Of a stretch of DNA of 64,000 nt, positions 8,354 through 18,504 are shown one piece after another; within the stretch, counting starts at the first letter, position 1; each line of letters begins with the position of its first letter. The position numbers were made by a program, and so were the translations under genes. Source of the DNA: Pseudopelagicola sp. (GTDB taxonomy: Bacteria > Pseudomonadota > Alphaproteobacteria > Rhodobacterales > Rhodobacteraceae). The notes below the pieces were generated by a model. The model did no database searches, was not told the DNA's origin, and saw nothing but the letters and a program-made list of their open reading frames with translations. The stretch lies in the NCBI GenBank assembly GCA_026195905.1, contig JAPHRE010000037.1:34130-98129 (forward strand), in the 5' to 3' direction.

Positions 8354-9652
8354 ATGGCCGATACGGCTGATACAATCTTTGCTCTAGCGACGGCCCCCGG
8401 TAAAGCGGGGGTCGCTGTTATTCGGATATCCGGTGCCAATGCGGCGCAAGCGGCCAGGGCGCTTTGCGGCACCCTTCCGAATCCGCGTGTCGCCACACTT
8501 CGCATTCTGCGGGATCAAGAAGGTCATCGCCTGGATCAGGCGCTTGTCCTCTATTTCCCTGAAAACAATAGCTTTACCGGCGAAAAGGTTGTCGAATTTC
8601 ATCTTCATGGCTCTGTAGCTGTGGTCAATGCTGTCTTGCGGGTGTTGTCTGATACTGAGGGCCTTCGCCTTGCTGAGCCGGGAGAGTTTACCCGCAGAGC
8701 ATTGGAAAACGGCTGTCTCGATTTGGCTCAAGTAGAAGGCCTTTCTGATCTTATTGAGGCCGAGACAGAGGCGCAAAGAAAGCAAGCGTTGCGCGTTCTG
8801 TCTGGTGATCTTGGTCGCTTGGCTGAATCGTGGCGTCAAAACCTGATCCGCGCGGCGGCGCTTATCGAAGCAACGATAGACTTCGCGGACGAAGAGGTTC
8901 CTGTCGATGTAACGCCGGAAGTGGCTGTTCTACTGAACGCTGTAGAGGCTGAGCTCGCCAAGGAAATCTCCGGCGTTGGAACGGCGGAACGTATCCGAAC
9001 AGGATTTGAGGTTGCGATTGTTGGTGCACCAAATGTTGGAAAATCAACGCTTCTCAATACATTGGCTGGTAGAGAGGCCGCTATTACCTCGGAATTTGCG
9101 GGCACGACACGAGACGTAATAGAAGTTCGTATGGAGCTAAATGGTCTTCCTGTAACCTTACTTGATACCGCGGGCCTTCGAGAAACCGAAGATTATGTTG
9201 AAGGAATCGGTATTGAGCGCGCCAAACAACGCGCTTTGGCGGCCGATCTTTGCGTCTTTCTTGTTGAAGACGGAGAGACACCGGATTTCGAGCCGCGTGA
9301 TGGCGATCTTGTCAGGCGTGCGAAGGCAGATACGCTGGCAAACCCGAAAGAAGCCATTTCCGGGTTAACGGGGCAGGGGGTTTCCGAGCTTGTCACTGAC
9401 ATCACGTCGATTCTATCCTCAAAAGCGGCTCGTTCTGGTATCGCCACGCGGGAACGTCATAGGATTGCGATGCAGCGCGCAAGTGAGGGGCTGACAGCAG
9501 CGAAAGCGGTCCTTGCCCTTGGCTCTGACCACTACGAGCTTGCGGCAGAAGAGCTGCGCGGTGTAATTCGGGCATTGGATTCGATCGTTGGTCGCGTAGA
9601 TGTTGAGAATCTCTTGGATGAAATCTTCTCGAGCTTCTGCATCGGAAAGTAA
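8354..9652 (+). CDS. mnmE: MnmE, tRNA modification GTPase
   Basis: MnmE works with MnmG to install the cmnm5 group on the wobble uridine of several tRNAs. The 432-residue protein has the N-terminal formyl-THF-binding domain ([18 protein letters not shown]), a helical domain, an inserted G domain from about residue 215 ([12 protein letters not shown], then DTAGLRET) and the invariant C-terminal CIGK. I prefer ATG 8354 over the adjacent GTG 8351. It follows rho by 9 bases and is 12 bases before mnmG, its partner. Confidence 0.97.
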   Translation: MADTADTIFALATAPGKAGVAVIRISGANAAQAARALCGTLPNPRVATLRILRDQEGHRLDQALVLYFPENNSFTGEKVVEFHLHGSVAVVNAVLRVLSDTEGLRLAEPGEFTRRALENGCLDLAQVEGLSDLIEAETEAQRKQALRVLSGDLGRLAESWRQNLIRAAALIEATIDFADEEVPVDVTPEVAVLLNAVEAELAKEISGVGTAERIRTGFEVAIVGAPNVGKSTLLNTLAGREAAITSEFAGTTRDVIEVRMELNGLPVTLLDTAGLRETEDYVEGIGIERAKQRALAADLCVFLVEDGETPDFEPRDGDLVRRAKADTLANPKEAISGLTGQGVSELVTDITSILSSKAARSGIATRERHRIAMQRASEGLTAAKAVLALGSDHYELAAEELRGVIRALDSIVGRVDVENLLDEIFSSFCIGK

Positions 9653-9656
9653 GGAG

Positions 9657-9672
9657 TGTTTCACGTGAAACA
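9657..9672. other. parS centromere site 1 (perfect palindrome)
   Basis: TGTTTCACGTGAAACA matches the widely conserved bacterial parS consensus over all 16 bases. ParB, encoded 3.3 kb away, is expected to bind and spread from it. The site spans the translation start of mnmG, so its bases are also the first codons of that gene. Confidence 0.95.
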
Positions 9673-11527
9673 TTTTGATGTCATCGTTGTTGGCGGCGGT
9701 CATGCCGGTGCGGATGCTGCACATGCTGCGGCGCGGGTTGGCGCACGCACTGCACTTGTGACGCTGAAAACATCTGGTATCGGCGTTATGTCCTGCAATC
9801 CGGCCATCGGGGGGCTTGGGAAAGGCCATCTGGTGCGCGAAGTAGATGCGCTTGACGGGCTTATGGGGCGAGTTGCTGACAAGGCAGGCATCCAGTTTCG
9901 CCTTCTCAACCGCCGCAAAGGCCCGGCCGTTCAAGGTCCACGCGCACAAGCAGATCGCAAGATTTATCGCGAGACAATGCTTGCTGAGATCCTGAATGCC
10001 CCAAACCTAAGTGTGATTGAGGGCGAGGCCGCAGACTTTCTAATGCTCGGAGACGCCGTCCGAGGCGTCATTCTTGCGGATGGTTCTGAGATTTCGGCGA
10101 AAACTGTTGTCCTGACGACTGGAACCTTTCTACGAGGCGTGATCCATATTGGGGACGTGTCGCGCCCCGGTGGTCGGATGGGCGATGACTCGTCGGTGCG
10201 TCTTGCGGAACGAATTGATAGCTTTGAGTTGCCTCTGGGGCGCCTCAAAACCGGAACACCACCGCGCCTAGACGGCAAGACCATCAAGTGGGATCAATTG
10301 GATAGCCAGCTTGGTGATGATACCCCGGTGCTGTTCTCTTTCATGAACAAAACCCCGTCCGCCCGTCAGATATCTTGTGGCATCACCCACACAAACGAAC
10401 ATACCCACGACATCATTCGAAAAAATCTTGAGCGATCTGCGATGTATGGGGGCCATATCGAAGGTGTTGGTCCGCGGTATTGCCCGTCGATTGAGGATAA
10501 AATTGTCCGTTTTGCCGACAAAACCTCACATCAGATTTTTCTAGAACCCGAGGGTCTCGACGTCGATACGGTGTATCCCAACGGCATTTCGACCTCTCTG
10601 CCGCAAGACGTGCAAGAGGCCTATGTGCATTCCATTTTCGGTTTGGAGGATTGCAAGATCCTGCAGCCGGGCTATGCGATTGAATATGATTACGTCGATC
10701 CGCGCGCGCTTGATTCGACGCTGGCTGTAAAATCCGTTCCCGGTCTTTATCTTGCGGGACAGATTAACGGTACAACGGGCTATGAAGAGGCGGCGGCACA
10801 AGGGCTTGTCGCCGGGCTAAACGCTGCCTTGACCGCGCTGGACCGCGAATCGCAGGTCTTTAGCCGCTCTGAAAGCTATATCGGTGTCATGGTCGATGAT
10901 CTGATCACGCGCGGCGTTACCGAACCCTATCGCATGTTCACGTCGCGCGCCGAGTTTCGTCTATCCCTTCGCGCGGACAACGCGGATCAGCGTTTGACGC
11001 CTCTAGGGATTGAGTTGGACCTCGTTAAAGAGCCGCGCAAGCGTCTGTTCTCTGATAAGCTTGAACGCTTGCAATCTGGGCGCTCCCGTCTTGAAGCCAA
11101 GGCTTTTACCCCCAAAGAGCTTAACGCGGTCGGTATTTCCGTGAACCAGGATGGAAACCGCCGAACAGCGTTTCAGGTCTTGGCCTTTCCCGAGGTGAAT
11201 TTCGATGATGTGGCCGGGCTTTCCCCTTTGTTTGAGGAGCTCGATTCTGAAACCCGTGATCAGCTAGAGCGCGACGCGCTTTACGCAAATTACATCGATC
11301 GGCAGCGAAAAGATGTAGAAGCCATGCGCCGCGATGAGAATCAGATCATCCCGGCAACGTTTGATTTTCTCAGCGTGGAGGGGCTTTCTAACGAGCTTAA
11401 ATCGAAACTTGAGCGGACACGCCCCGCAAACCTTGGTCAGGCCGGGCGAATAGATGGAATGACACCAGCCGCACTTACGTTGATCCTTGCCAAGATTCGT
11501 CAAGGAAAGAAGGAAAAAACTGCGTGA
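9665..11527 (+). CDS. mnmG: MnmG (GidA), tRNA uridine 5-carboxymethylaminomethyl modification enzyme
   Basis: MnmG is the FAD-dependent partner of MnmE. The 620-residue product begins with the dinucleotide fold [15 protein letters not shown] and contains [23 protein letters not shown] and [21 protein letters not shown], both diagnostic. Two starts are possible: GTG 9656 and GTG 9665. I chose 9665 because AAGGAG (9651-9656) would overlap the first but stands 8 bases before the second. The parS site covers either choice. Its stop overlaps the rsmG start. Confidence 0.96.
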   Translation: MKHFDVIVVGGGHAGADAAHAAARVGARTALVTLKTSGIGVMSCNPAIGGLGKGHLVREVDALDGLMGRVADKAGIQFRLLNRRKGPAVQGPRAQADRKIYRETMLAEILNAPNLSVIEGEAADFLMLGDAVRGVILADGSEISAKTVVLTTGTFLRGVIHIGDVSRPGGRMGDDSSVRLAERIDSFELPLGRLKTGTPPRLDGKTIKWDQLDSQLGDDTPVLFSFMNKTPSARQISCGITHTNEHTHDIIRKNLERSAMYGGHIEGVGPRYCPSIEDKIVRFADKTSHQIFLEPEGLDVDTVYPNGISTSLPQDVQEAYVHSIFGLEDCKILQPGYAIEYDYVDPRALDSTLAVKSVPGLYLAGQINGTTGYEEAAAQGLVAGLNAALTALDRESQVFSRSESYIGVMVDDLITRGVTEPYRMFTSRAEFRLSLRADNADQRLTPLGIELDLVKEPRKRLFSDKLERLQSGRSRLEAKAFTPKELNAVGISVNQDGNRRTAFQVLAFPEVNFDDVAGLSPLFEELDSETRDQLERDALYANYIDRQRKDVEAMRRDENQIIPATFDFLSVEGLSNELKSKLERTRPANLGQAGRIDGMTPAALTLILAKIRQGKKEKTA

Positions 11528-12150
11528 AGAATGATGCCGATGACGTATTAAAGGCTTTGGATGTTTCACGTGAAACATCAGACCGGCTTCGGCTTCTCGC
11601 TGACCTTCTCTTAAAGTGGAATCCGCGAATTAATCTGGTCTCAAAGGCGTCCCTGGATACGCTTTGGGCGCGCCACATCCTCGACTCGGCACAGATTTAT
11701 GACCTTGCGCCGCATCCTGTCGGTCATTGGGTCGATATCGGAAGTGGTGGAGGCTTTCCGGGCTTGGTTATTGCGATCCTCGCCGCCGAAAAAAATCCGG
11801 ACCAGAACACAACCCTCATTGAGAGCGATCAGCGCAAATGCGCCTTTCTAAGAACGGTTTTGCGAGAGACTGGGGTGAAAGCCAAAGTGCTGGCGGAGCG
11901 GATTGAAGAGGCTGCGCCGCAAAATGCCGATGTTCTGTCTGCGCGTGCGCTTGCCGACCTTTCTCAACTATGCACCTTTGCCGAGCGACATCTCCAAAAG
12001 GGAGGCGTTGCATTGTTCCCCAAAGGCGTCACCTGGCAAAAAGAGCTGGGCGAGGTCGAGGAATCGTGGTCATTCCGCTATGAGGTGAGTACAAGTAAGT
12101 CCGAACCAGAGGCTGTTGTATTGAAGCTTGGAGATATTCGGCGTGACTGA
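11524..12150 (+). CDS. rsmG: RsmG (GidB), 16S rRNA 7-methylguanosine methyltransferase
   Basis: RsmG methylates G527 of 16S rRNA. The 208-residue protein shows the SAM motif [17 protein letters not shown] near residue 77 and the N-terminal DVSRET peptide found in many RsmG proteins. Its GTG start sits in a GTGA overlap with the mnmG stop. A second parS site lies in codons 13-18 and encodes the VSRET residues. The 3' end overlaps the start of parA. Confidence 0.96.
   Translation: MKNDADDVLKALDVSRETSDRLRLLADLLLKWNPRINLVSKASLDTLWARHILDSAQIYDLAPHPVGHWVDIGSGGGFPGLVIAILAAEKNPDQNTTLIESDQRKCAFLRTVLRETGVKAKVLAERIEEAAPQNADVLSARALADLSQLCTFAERHLQKGGVALFPKGVTWQKELGEVEESWSFRYEVSTSKSEPEAVVLKLGDIRRD
11562..11577. 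other. parS centromere site 2 (perfect palindrome, inside rsmG)
   Basis: A second exact copy of TGTTTCACGTGAAACA lies within rsmG, 1,905 bases after the first, and is read there as part of DVSRETS. Two consensus sites close to parAB are what a ParABS chromosome segregation locus needs. Confidence 0.95.
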
Positions 12151-12952
12151 TCCCACACGGCCAAAAGGCCCAAAAATCATTGCTGTCGCCAATCAAAAGG
12201 GCGGCGTTGGGAAGACCACGACAACAATTAACCTTGGTGCCGCGCTTGCGTCCGAGGGGCGTCGGGTGCTCATCGTAGATCTCGATCCCCAGGGGAACGC
12301 CTCAACTGGTCTCGGGATTGAGCCAAGTGAGCGCGACTTTACAACCTATGACCTTCTCTTGGATGATGTCGCGCTTGAAGACGTTATTCTTGATACGGAA
12401 ACCGAAGGCATGGGCATTATCCCGGCCACGGTAGATCTGTCCTCCGCAGACATAGAATTGATTTCAAACGAAAAGCGCAGCTTCCTTCTTCACGATGCCT
12501 TGCGTCAGCCCGCGATGGATGCGTTTGGCTGGGATTATGTCCTAATTGACTGTCCTCCTTCGCTCAACTTGCTGACGGTCAATGCGATGATCGCGTCGCA
12601 TTCAGTGCTGATCCCCCTACAAAGTGAATTTTTTGCTCTTGAAGGCCTGTCGCAGTTGATGCTGACGGTCCGGGAGGTGCGCCAAACCGCAAATCCAGGC
12701 CTGAGAATCGAGGGCGTGGTGTTGACGATGTATGACGCGCGCAACAATCTCTCGCAGCAGGTTGAGCAGGACGCACGCGATAACCTCGGCGAGCTTGTTC
12801 TAAACACCAAGATACCGCGAAATGTGCGCGTGTCCGAGGCGCCGTCCTTTGCGCAGCATGTTTTGGACTACGATCCTGCATCCAAGGGTGCCGAGGCATA
12901 TCGTGCTCTTGCGCGCGAACTATTGGCAAAACATATGAAAATTGCTGCGTAA
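12143..12952 (+). CDS. parA: ParA, chromosome partitioning ATPase
   Basis: ParA is the Walker-type ATPase that moves ParB-parS complexes. The 269-residue product has the deviant Walker A IAVANQKGGVGKTTT at residues 12-25, the motif IVDLDPQGNASTG and DYVLIDCPPSLN. The GTG at 12143 is chosen because it lies just before the conserved start and overlaps the rsmG stop; a TTG 15 bases upstream is less likely. It is 24 bases before parB. Confidence 0.96.
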   Translation: MTDPTRPKGPKIIAVANQKGGVGKTTTTINLGAALASEGRRVLIVDLDPQGNASTGLGIEPSERDFTTYDLLLDDVALEDVILDTETEGMGIIPATVDLSSADIELISNEKRSFLLHDALRQPAMDAFGWDYVLIDCPPSLNLLTVNAMIASHSVLIPLQSEFFALEGLSQLMLTVREVRQTANPGLRIEGVVLTMYDARNNLSQQVEQDARDNLGELVLNTKIPRNVRVSEAPSFAQHVLDYDPASKGAEAYRALARELLAKHMKIAA

Positions 12953-12976
12953 ACGCAGTTGGAAAAGAGGGCGAGT

Positions 12977-13870
12977 ATGGCTGAGAGAAAGGCTAAAAAT
13001 CGGGGGCTGGGCCGCGGCCTTTCCGCGTTGATGGCGGATGTGAACGAAGATCAAGCCGCCCCGCAAACCGGCGAAGTGCGTCGGGCGGATATGATGGTCC
13101 CGATCGAAAAGATCAAACCAAATCCTGATCAGCCACGGCGCGATTTTACCCAGACACAACTCGAAGAGCTGGCCTCATCCATTAAGGAAAAGGGCGTCAT
13201 TCAGCCCTTGATCGTGCGCGAGTTGGCCTCAGGCGATTTCGAGATCGTCGCTGGTGAACGCCGTTGGCGCGCATCGCAAATGGCCAAGCTGCACGAACTT
13301 CCTGTTGTCGTTCGCGATTATGACGATACTGAGGTTCTTGAAATTGCGATCATCGAGAATATTCAGCGCGCTGACTTGAACCCGGTTGAAGAGGCCGCTG
13401 GCTATCGCGCGTTGATGGATCGTTTTGGCCATACGCAGGAGCGACTTTCAGAGGCGTTGGGCAAAAGCCGGAGCCATATTGCAAACCTGATGCGGCTGCT
13501 TCAACTTCCCGAAGATGTTCAGAAGATGCTCAAAGTCGGCGATCTGAGTGCCGGCCATGCCCGCGCTCTGATTACCTCGGATGATCCGTCGGCTCTTGCT
13601 CGAAAAGTGATCAAAGGCGGATTGTCTGTTCGTCAGACCGAGGCGCTTGCGAAATCTTCTGGAAACAAGGCGGAAACGTCTAAGCCAGCTAAACCAAAGG
13701 CGCAGAAAGACGCAGATACAGTTGCGCTTGAAGGTGATCTTTCTGCTAATCTTGGGATGAAGGTTAAAATTGACCACAAAGCTGGCGGTGAATCGGGCAA
13801 AATTTCGATAGATTACGCATCGCTTGATGAGCTTGATGAGCTTTGCCGTGTTTTGAGCGCTACCAACTAG
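12977..13870 (+). CDS. parB: ParB, parS-binding CTPase
   Basis: ParB binds parS and slides as a CTP-dependent clamp. The 297-residue protein has the N-terminal ParA-stimulating KNRGLGRGLSALM, the CTP-binding region with VAGERRWRAS and ENIQRADLNPVEEA, a helix-turn-helix (RLSEALGKSRSHIANLMRLL) and a C-terminal dimer domain after an alanine/lysine-rich linker. ATG 12977 is preceded by AAAAGAGGG. Its last 11 bases overlap the convergent YbaN-like gene. Confidence 0.96.
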   Translation: MAERKAKNRGLGRGLSALMADVNEDQAAPQTGEVRRADMMVPIEKIKPNPDQPRRDFTQTQLEELASSIKEKGVIQPLIVRELASGDFEIVAGERRWRASQMAKLHELPVVVRDYDDTEVLEIAIIENIQRADLNPVEEAAGYRALMDRFGHTQERLSEALGKSRSHIANLMRLLQLPEDVQKMLKVGDLSAGHARALITSDDPSALARKVIKGGLSVRQTEALAKSSGNKAETSKPAKPKAQKDADTVALEGDLSANLGMKVKIDHKAGGESGKISIDYASLDELDELCRVLSATN

Positions 13871-14213
13871 GTCTTGTCCAGATAAAGATTAGAACACAGC
13901 CCAAAGTCGCCGCTTGAATCCCAAGGATAAGCGGCGGCAATCCCAACACAAGCGACACCACAAACACCGCAATGATCGACACCGTCGCAAGACGTTTTGC
14001 CGACGGGTTGATCGCGCCTCTTGATTGCCAATCCTCAATCGGCGGACCAAGGCGTGGGTGCGACAAAAGCCAATGATGAAGGCGCTCTGAAGACCGGGCG
14101 AAAAGGAACGCAGCCAAAATAAGAAATGGCACGGTCGGTAGAAGCGGAAGCACAATACCCACCACCCCAAGAATGAGGCAGAGTATTCCAAGAGCGGCCC
14201 AAAGATATCTCAT
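13860..14213 (-). CDS. YbaN/DUF454 family inner-membrane protein
   Basis: The 117-residue protein has two N-terminal hydrophobic helices separated by LPLLPTVPF, the family signature, then ARSSERLHHWLLSHPRLGPPI and two further helices at the C-terminus. The family is widespread and of unknown function. It ends inside the 3' end of parB and begins 3 bases after the hemW stop, so it probably shares a message with hemW. Confidence 0.9.
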   Translation of the reverse strand: MRYLWAALGILCLILGVVGIVLPLLPTVPFLILAAFLFARSSERLHHWLLSHPRLGPPIEDWQSRGAINPSAKRLATVSIIAVFVVSLVLGLPPLILGIQAATLGCVLIFIWTRPSW

Positions 14214-14216
14214 GCT

Positions 14217-15404
14217 CTATCCAGACAGAAGCTCGGACAGAACGGCATCAAGCACCATCCGACCTTGAGAAGTAGTCCTAAGCCTTTGATTATCAATGGA
14301 AATCATACCTAGCTCACGCAATACATCAAGTTTCTCGGCCGCAAGAGGCTCTCCCGCGAGTCTTTCATAACGTAGGAGATCAATCCCCTCCGACAAGCGC
14401 AAGCCCATCAACAAGAATTCAGTTGCCTGACCGCTGCGGTCAATTGCCTCGCTGAACGACTCACCATTGCCCGCTTCGGCGGCCTCAAGCCATTTTCCCG
14501 GCATACGCCATGTTTCTACTGCATATTTATGCCCTGCGAGCGTAAGTCGTGCATGGGCGCCCGGTCCAATTCCCGCATAGTCCCCATAGCGCCAGTAGAT
14601 TTGGTTGTGCCGCGATTCAGACCCTGTTCTTGCGAAATTCGATACTTCATAAGCGTCAAATCCGTAGTCAGAGCAGATATCTTGCGTGATCTGATACATA
14701 TCCGCAGCAAGGTCTTCCTCGGGCAAGCCGCGAAGTTTGCCGCGATTGTAACGATCCCCGAACGCGGTGCCCTGTTCGACGGTAAGTTGATAAAGGGAAA
14801 GGTGGTCGATCGCCATCGAAAGCGCCTCACGCAATTCAGCGGTCCAGCTTTCAAGAGTTTGCTGTTGTCGGGCATAGATCAGATCAAAACTCACCCGATC
14901 AAACGTCTCTCGGGCGATGGAAAAGGCGGCTTTGGCCTCTGCAACCGAGTGAATACGTCCTAAACGCTGTAAATCATCATCGTTGAGCGCCTGAATCCCC
15001 ATCGAGATCCGATTTACCCCACCATCGCGATAGGCGCGAAACCGGCCCGCTTCGACGGAGCCGGGATTGGCTTCGAGGGTGGTTTCAAGATCGTTGGCTG
15101 TTGGCCAAAGGCGGCGCACACGCTCCAAAATGGCGGAAACGGTGTCTGGCTCCATAAGGCTAGGGGTGCCGCCGCCAAAGAAAACGGTGTTCAGAACGCG
15201 GCCTTGGGTTTGCTCTGCGACCCGATCTAATTCGGATAAATAGGCTCTAAGCCAGCGTTTTTGATCTATTTCCTGTGATACATGGCTATTAAAATCGCAA
15301 TAGGGGCACTTGGCCTGACAAAACGGCCAATGGATATAGAGGCCAAAGCCCCCGTTTTGCCAATCTTCACCCAAAACAGCCCGCAACGAACTTGGCGACC
15401 GCAT
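14217..15404 (-). CDS. hemW: HemW-like radical SAM protein
   Basis: This 395-residue protein has the radical-SAM cluster motif CQAKCPYCDFNSH near residue 29 and the GGGTPSLM region. HemW proteins resemble coproporphyrinogen dehydrogenase HemN but act as heme chaperones; many genomes mislabel them HemN. The first residues overlap the end of rdgB by 38 bases, and the start at 15404 gives the common N-terminus. Gene order rph-rdgB-hemW is a frequent alphaproteobacterial arrangement. Confidence 0.92.
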   Translation of the reverse strand: MRSPSSLRAVLGEDWQNGGFGLYIHWPFCQAKCPYCDFNSHVSQEIDQKRWLRAYLSELDRVAEQTQGRVLNTVFFGGGTPSLMEPDTVSAILERVRRLWPTANDLETTLEANPGSVEAGRFRAYRDGGVNRISMGIQALNDDDLQRLGRIHSVAEAKAAFSIARETFDRVSFDLIYARQQQTLESWTAELREALSMAIDHLSLYQLTVEQGTAFGDRYNRGKLRGLPEEDLAADMYQITQDICSDYGFDAYEVSNFARTGSESRHNQIYWRYGDYAGIGPGAHARLTLAGHKYAVETWRMPGKWLEAAEAGNGESFSEAIDRSGQATEFLLMGLRLSEGIDLLRYERLAGEPLAAEKLDVLRELGMISIDNQRLRTTSQGRMVLDAVLSELLSG

Positions 15405-15978
15405 CCCCGCGGTGGCTCATTTTGTTTTTTTCCCAACGATCCATCTCGGCAAAGGTCATCTCATGCCCGGTTGGAACAAAAATTGGATCATAGCCGAAAC
15501 CATCCTTACCGCGCATCGGCCAAGTGATTGTGCCCGGCGCAACACCTTCGAACACCTCGTCATGCCCGTCTGGCCAGGCAAGAACGAGGGTGCAGCGAAA
15601 CTGTGCGGTCCAGGGTTTAGGCGCATCGCGCTCTACAAGCTCATCATGCGCCCGCGTCATCGCCATGACAAAATCGCGGCCATTGCCGGTTTCGGCCCAG
15701 TCGGCCGTATAAACGCCCGGCGCGCCATCAAGCCCATCAATCGTAAGCCCGCTATCATCCGAAAGGGCAGGGAGGCCCGTCGCCTTGGCGGCGGCATGGG
15801 CCTTGATCCGGGCGTTGCCGACGAATGTATCCTCGGTTTCGTCCGGTTCAGGCAGGTTCATTTCACCCGCGCCAACAACGGAAACACCAAACGGCTCAAG
15901 GAGGTGCGCAACCTCCTCAAGTTTTCCTTTGTTGTGCGTCGCAACAAGAATACGGTCTTCGTCGAATTTCCGGGTCAT
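15367..15978 (-). CDS. rdgB: RdgB/HAM1, dITP/XTP pyrophosphatase
   Basis: RdgB removes dITP and XTP from the nucleotide pool. The 203-residue product shows [12 protein letters not shown], the active-site [18 protein letters not shown] and [12 protein letters not shown], all in family positions. Its start overlaps the rph stop by 4 bases and its 3' end overlaps hemW. Together with mutS, the mutT homologue and maf, the window is rich in nucleotide sanitation functions. Confidence 0.96.
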   Translation of the reverse strand: MTRKFDEDRILVATHNKGKLEEVAHLLEPFGVSVVGAGEMNLPEPDETEDTFVGNARIKAHAAAKATGLPALSDDSGLTIDGLDGAPGVYTADWAETGNGRDFVMAMTRAHDELVERDAPKPWTAQFRCTLVLAWPDGHDEVFEGVAPGTITWPMRGKDGFGYDPIFVPTGHEMTFAEMDRWEKNKMSHRGDAVAKFVAGCFG

Positions 15979-16688
15979 GCCACCGCTGCCATCTGCATGG
16001 CGACAAGATCGTCAACGCCCTTTTCCGCAAGGTCGAGAAGCTCGTTCATCTGGGCGCGGGAATAGGTGGACCCCTCGGCGCTCATCTGCACTTCGATGAG
16101 TTGCTTGTTGCCAAGCATAATGAAATTGCCATCAACGCCTGCTTCGGAATCTTCGGGATAATCAAGATCAAGCACAGGCTGACCCGCGTAAATCCCGCAC
16201 GAAACCGCAGCAACCGGCTCTATCAGGGGGTTTGAGAGGACATCACCGGCCTTCATCAGCTTGTTGACCGCCAGACGAAGCGCAACCCAACCGCCGGTAA
16301 TCGACGCACAGCGCGTTCCGCCATCGGCTTGAATCACATCGCAGTCGACAGTGATCTGACGCTCGCCAAGGGCAACACGATCAACACCAGCACGCAGCGA
16401 CCGCCCAATCAGGCGCTGAATCTCTACGGTGCGTCCGCCTTGCTTGCCGGCGGTGGCTTCGCGGCGCATCCGGCTCGAGGTTGAACGCGGAAGCATCCCG
16501 TATTCCGCAGTCACCCAACCAAGGCCCGAACCCTTGATAAATGGCGGAACACGGTCCTCGATTGTCGCGGTGCAGAGCACATGCGTGTCGCCCGCTTTGA
16601 TAAGGCAGGAACCTTCTGCGTGTTTCGTTACCCCAGTTTCGATCGAAATCGGGCGCATTTCATTCAGGTTTCTTCCGGAAGGCCGCAT
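15975..16688 (-). CDS. rph: RNase PH
   Basis: RNase PH trims tRNA 3' ends by phosphorolysis. The 237-residue protein has MRPSGR at the start, [14 protein letters not shown], the phosphate-binding [15 protein letters not shown] and [18 protein letters not shown] place the start at ATG 16688; an upstream in-frame codon at 16745 would add 19 residues not seen in the family. It is divergent from hrcA and leads an rph-rdgB-hemW-ybaN run. Confidence 0.96.
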   Translation of the reverse strand: MRPSGRNLNEMRPISIETGVTKHAEGSCLIKAGDTHVLCTATIEDRVPPFIKGSGLGWVTAEYGMLPRSTSSRMRREATAGKQGGRTVEIQRLIGRSLRAGVDRVALGERQITVDCDVIQADGGTRCASITGGWVALRLAVNKLMKAGDVLSNPLIEPVAAVSCGIYAGQPVLDLDYPEDSEAGVDGNFIMLGNKQLIEVQMSAEGSTYSRAQMNELLDLAEKGVDDLVAMQMAAVA

Positions 16689-16802
16689 GGTGAATATCCT
16701 TTTTTGCTTGGCCACGGGATACAGGCGCGTGCGCCATAAGCGCAACCCCGATTGACCTTTGAGCCGAGCACACTTTAATGACTATAAGAACAGGATAGAA
16801 CC

Positions 16803-17867
16803 ATGAGTGATAGCGCCAGACTTCTTGAAGAGTTAAATGATCGGTCCCGCGAGGTGTTTCGCCGCGTGGTGGAGGGGTATCTCGAAACGGGTGATCCTGT
16901 TGGCTCGCGGACCTTGACGCGCACCATGTCGGAAAAGGTGTCCGCAGCGACAATCCGCAACGTGATGCAAGACCTTGAACTTCTCGGCCTTCTCGATAGC
17001 CCACATGTAAGCGCCGGTCGCATCCCGACCCAATCGGGGCTGAGGATGTTTGTGGATGGACTGCTTGAGGTGTCCGATCTTGATGTGGAAGATCGTCAAA
17101 AGATCGACGCCACGCTTGGAAGTAACTCATCCGATGTCGGAGGTATGTTGGATCGTATCGGCTCTGCGCTGTCTGGCGTGACGCATGGCGCCTCTCTCGT
17201 TTTGTCGCCCAAACACGAAGCACCGATCAAACATATCGAATTTGTGAGCCTTGCTGCCGACCGTGCTTTGGTTGTTTTGGTTTTTGCGGACGGGCACGTC
17301 GAAAACCGCCTCTTTACGCCCCCGGCAGGGCAAACGCCCAGCTCAATGCGAGAGGCAGCCAATTTCTTGAATGCCGTGATCGAGGGGCGAACCCTGACCG
17401 AAGTGCGCACCGTGATCCGTAAAGAGATAGAGACCCGCCGCCAGGAAATTGATTCCCTCGCCGCCGATCTTGTGGAAAGCGGCCTTGCCCTTTGGGCTTC
17501 TGACGGCGACTCCCATGAACGCTTGATTGTGCGCGGGCGCGCCAACCTTCTTGGTTCAGAGGCAGAGGAATCCGATCTCGAACGCATCAGAACCCTCTTT
17601 GACGATCTGGAGCGCAAACGCGACATCGCTGAATTTCTTGAACTTGCCGAGGATGGCGACGGTGTGCGCATTTTTATCGGCTCCGAGAACAAACTTTTTT
17701 CACTTTCGGGTTCCTCTTTGGTGGTCTCTCCATATATGAACGCTGATCGAAAGATTGTCGGTGCGGTCGGGGTCATTGGACCCAAGCGTCTCAACTATGG
17801 GCGTATCGTTCCGATTGTGGATTACACGGCACAACTGGTCGGCAAACTGATCTCCGACCGGGGTTAG
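16803..17867 (+). CDS. hrcA: HrcA, heat-inducible transcription repressor
   Basis: HrcA represses chaperonin genes through CIRCE operators. The 354-residue product has the winged-helix N-terminus (REVFRRVVEGYLETGDPVGS, then SAATIRNVMQDLELLGLL and SPHVSAGRIPTQSGLRMFVD) and the GAF-like C-terminal domain ending NYGRIVPIVDYTAQLVGK. No CIRCE inverted repeat is seen just upstream, so it does not obviously autoregulate. grpE follows 9 bases later. Confidence 0.95.
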   Translation: MSDSARLLEELNDRSREVFRRVVEGYLETGDPVGSRTLTRTMSEKVSAATIRNVMQDLELLGLLDSPHVSAGRIPTQSGLRMFVDGLLEVSDLDVEDRQKIDATLGSNSSDVGGMLDRIGSALSGVTHGASLVLSPKHEAPIKHIEFVSLAADRALVVLVFADGHVENRLFTPPAGQTPSSMREAANFLNAVIEGRTLTEVRTVIRKEIETRRQEIDSLAADLVESGLALWASDGDSHERLIVRGRANLLGSEAEESDLERIRTLFDDLERKRDIAEFLELAEDGDGVRIFIGSENKLFSLSGSSLVVSPYMNADRKIVGAVGVIGPKRLNYGRIVPIVDYTAQLVGKLISDRG

Positions 17868-17876
17868 AGGTGAAGA

Positions 17877-18437
17877 ATGGCAGAGCCGAAAGACGATAAC
17901 TTCTTGGATGACATCGAACAGGCCGAGACAGAAGAAATGTCTCAGAGCCTTGAAGAGCTTGAGGATGAAGCCGTCGAACTGGACGAACTTCGGGCTGAGC
18001 GCGACGACTTCCGGGACAAGTTTATGCGGGCGCTTGCAGATGCGGAAAACGTGCGCAAGCGCGGCGAAAAAGCGCGCCGTGAGGCCGAGCAGTATGGCGG
18101 CTCAAAGCTCGCCCGCGATATGTTGCCGGTCTACGACAATATGAAACGCGCGCTCGAAACCATCACTGAGGACCAAAAGGACTCCTCAAAGGCACTGGTC
18201 GAGGGAATCGAGCTCACGATGCGAGAGCTTCTGAACGTGTTTAAGAAGCATGGGATCGAGATTCTGTCCCCAAAAGTCGGTGACAAATTCGACCCTCAAG
18301 TGCACGAAGCCATGTTCGAAGCACCGCTTCCCGGCACGGTTTCTGGTGAAATCATCCAGATTTCAACCGAAGGATTTATGCTCCATGATCGCCTTCTGCG
18401 CCCGGCGCAGGTTGGTGTATCTTCAAATCCCGGCTGA
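17877..18437 (+). CDS. grpE: GrpE, nucleotide exchange factor of DnaK
   Basis: GrpE speeds ADP release from DnaK. The 186-residue product has an acidic N-terminus, a long coiled-coil (about residues 35-95, containing RALADAENVRKR) and the C-terminal beta domain with FDPQVHEAMFE. A strong rho-independent terminator ends the hrcA-grpE unit. Its co-chaperone dnaJ is encoded at the far end of the window. Confidence 0.97.
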   Translation: MAEPKDDNFLDDIEQAETEEMSQSLEELEDEAVELDELRAERDDFRDKFMRALADAENVRKRGEKARREAEQYGGSKLARDMLPVYDNMKRALETITEDQKDSSKALVEGIELTMRELLNVFKKHGIEILSPKVGDKFDPQVHEAMFEAPLPGTVSGEIIQISTEGFMLHDRLLRPAQVGVSSNPG

Positions 18438-18452
18438 TCAGCATGACAAAAA

Positions 18453-18481
18453 GCCCCCGATATTGGATCGGGGGCCTTTTT
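18453..18481. terminator. Bidirectional intrinsic terminator between grpE and mutS
   Basis: The stem GCCCCCGAT / ATCGGGGGC (9 bp, 5-base loop) is followed by TTTTT on the plus strand and preceded by AAAAA, so it can end transcription from both grpE and the convergent mutS. Confidence 0.92.
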
Positions 18482-18504
18482 CCTCCACAGTCCGAAGCGG
18501 AGGA

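Noticed and set aside
16689..16802. CIRCE operator expected near hrcA
   Set aside because: No TTAGCACTC-N9-GAGTGCTAA repeat is present in the rph-hrcA gap.
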